DNA of 64,000 bases. Origin: Buxus sempervirens (Eukaryota > Streptophyta > Magnoliopsida > Buxales > Buxaceae). The notes below the pieces were generated by a model. The model ran no database searches, was not told the DNA's origin, and saw only the letters and a program-made list of their open reading frames with translations. Of this stretch, positions 63,452-64,000 are shown piece by piece; the first letter of the stretch is position 1; each line of letters opens with the position of its first letter. The translations under genes were made by a program, and so were the position numbers. Where the stretch lies: contig OX387182.1 in the NCBI GenBank assembly GCA_947561395.2, positions 4,474,001-4,538,000 on the forward strand, written 5' to 3'.

Positions 63452-64000
63452 TGTGCGCACCTAAATCTGGCCTAGATCGCACACCGGGCGTGCCTTTGGC
63501 GCGTGCCTCGGGATTTTCAGAGTCGCCACTGCCTGAGAGTGCAGGCAGACACGGTTTTGCCCTAATCGGGTCTAAGTCTGGTCTGCGGCTTTTCAGAGTT
63601 CTAGCTAAGTCCTTGGTTACGATCCGGGGAAGTCCTAAAGACACCCCGGTCCGCCCCGTCGGTTTGACGGGTCCCTCGGGTCTCCCTGGTTTTTGAGTCA
63701 AGTTCACCCTTCCTAGACCAGCATGCTGCTTATTGAGTCTGACGGGGCCCTTTGGAGGTGTGGGTCCCTTTTTATTTGATTTTATCTTTTTATGGATTTA
63801 AATGGAGTGGGTCGGATCAGGGTCCTGTTGGAAGACCCGTGGGCTGCCATGGTTGGGCCTTAGGCCCAGTTGGGGTATTGGGTAACCCATTTGGTTATTT
63901 TATTAAGTTTTATATATTTACAATTTTAGTTTGGGCTTAGTGGGCTTGGAATGGGCCCGTTAGCCAAAGTCCAGTGGCCTTGGCCTGTTTATTGAAAACA
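63452..64000 (+). mobile_element. Start of another LTR element inserted in the 3' LTR
   Basis: Exactly where the two LTR copies diverge, the sequence begins TGTGCGCACC and is GC-rich, unlike its host. It contains CAGAGTCGCCACTG, a phrase seen in LTRs of Tat-type Gypsy elements. TG start, abrupt junction and candidate target site CTCAC (63447-63451) support an LTR insertion. The other end is outside the window. Confidence 0.6.

Larger units (their letters stand above)
42398..64000 (+). mobile_element. Giant Tat/Ogre-type Ty3/Gypsy retrotransposon (right end outside window)
   Basis: The element has a 2.3-kb 5' LTR, a primer site TGGCGACTCTGCTGGGGA (Arg tRNA type used by Tat/Ogre elements), a 2.8-kb leader, gag, protease, and a pol with RT, RNase H, an additional archaeal-type RNase H and integrase. 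A 7.9-kb 3' region carries two antisense PMD genes. A polypurine tract AAAGAGGGGCAG precedes the 3' LTR at 62520. Length above 21 kb, the extra RNase H and the antisense ORFs place it in the Tat lineage. The two LTRs differ at only about six positions over their first 930 bp, so insertion is recent. The left flank GTAAC (42393-42397) would be the target duplication; its partner lies beyond the window. The 3' LTR is interrupted at 63452 by another element. Confidence 0.93.

Overview
This is a plant nuclear window, most likely from a eudicot. It carries coiled-coil NB-ARC LRR (CNL) resistance genes, plant-type LTR retrotransposons with initiator-Met or Arg tRNA primer sites, a CACTA transposon, and captured pieces of plant genes (type-A response regulator, dehydroascorbate reductase, PRPP synthetase, SEC24). 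The species cannot be fixed from the sequence alone.

Layout. 1-283: edge of a broken CNL LRR region. 2022-2744: a SEC24-like gene fragment. 5326-13310 (minus): a CNL pseudogene split by a 3.5-kb gene-capturing CACTA element (7406-10936) and a 134-bp Mutator-type MITE (12121-12254). 16817-25560 (minus): a second, 5'-truncated CNL pseudogene split by a probable solo LTR and by a 5.67-kb gag-only LTR retrotransposon (18872-24541). 25707-26552: an 846-bp retroelement chimera joining a 5S-rRNA-bearing (Cassandra-like) LTR, a tRNA primer site and a perfect U6 snRNA segment. 28369-32703 (minus): the only intact CNL, 1444 codons in one exon, but with a changed MHD motif. 36965-42397 (minus): a small CNL remnant split by a complete Copia element (37023-42071) whose LTR carries strings of perfect heat-shock elements. 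42398 to the right edge: a very large Tat/Ogre-type Gypsy element with two PMD-family genes on the antisense strand. Its 3' LTR is interrupted at 63452 by another element that runs out of the window.

How it fits together. The stretches 4474-14815 and 27444-34400 are a tandem duplication of one CNL unit with its 3' flank and promoter. After removing the insertions the two are close to equal in length (about 6.7 and 7.0 kb). One copy stayed open and the other was broken by transposons. The cluster has acted as a landing site for at least seven mobile elements of different classes, most with readable target-site duplications.

The most unusual items are the U6/5S/primer-site chimera, the 39-bp-period palindrome arrays repeated at five sites of the Gypsy element (one directly upstream of an antisense TATA box), the seven-exon antisense gene with consistent splice phases, the multi-gene capture in the CACTA element, and the heat-shock-element tetrad in the Copia LTR.
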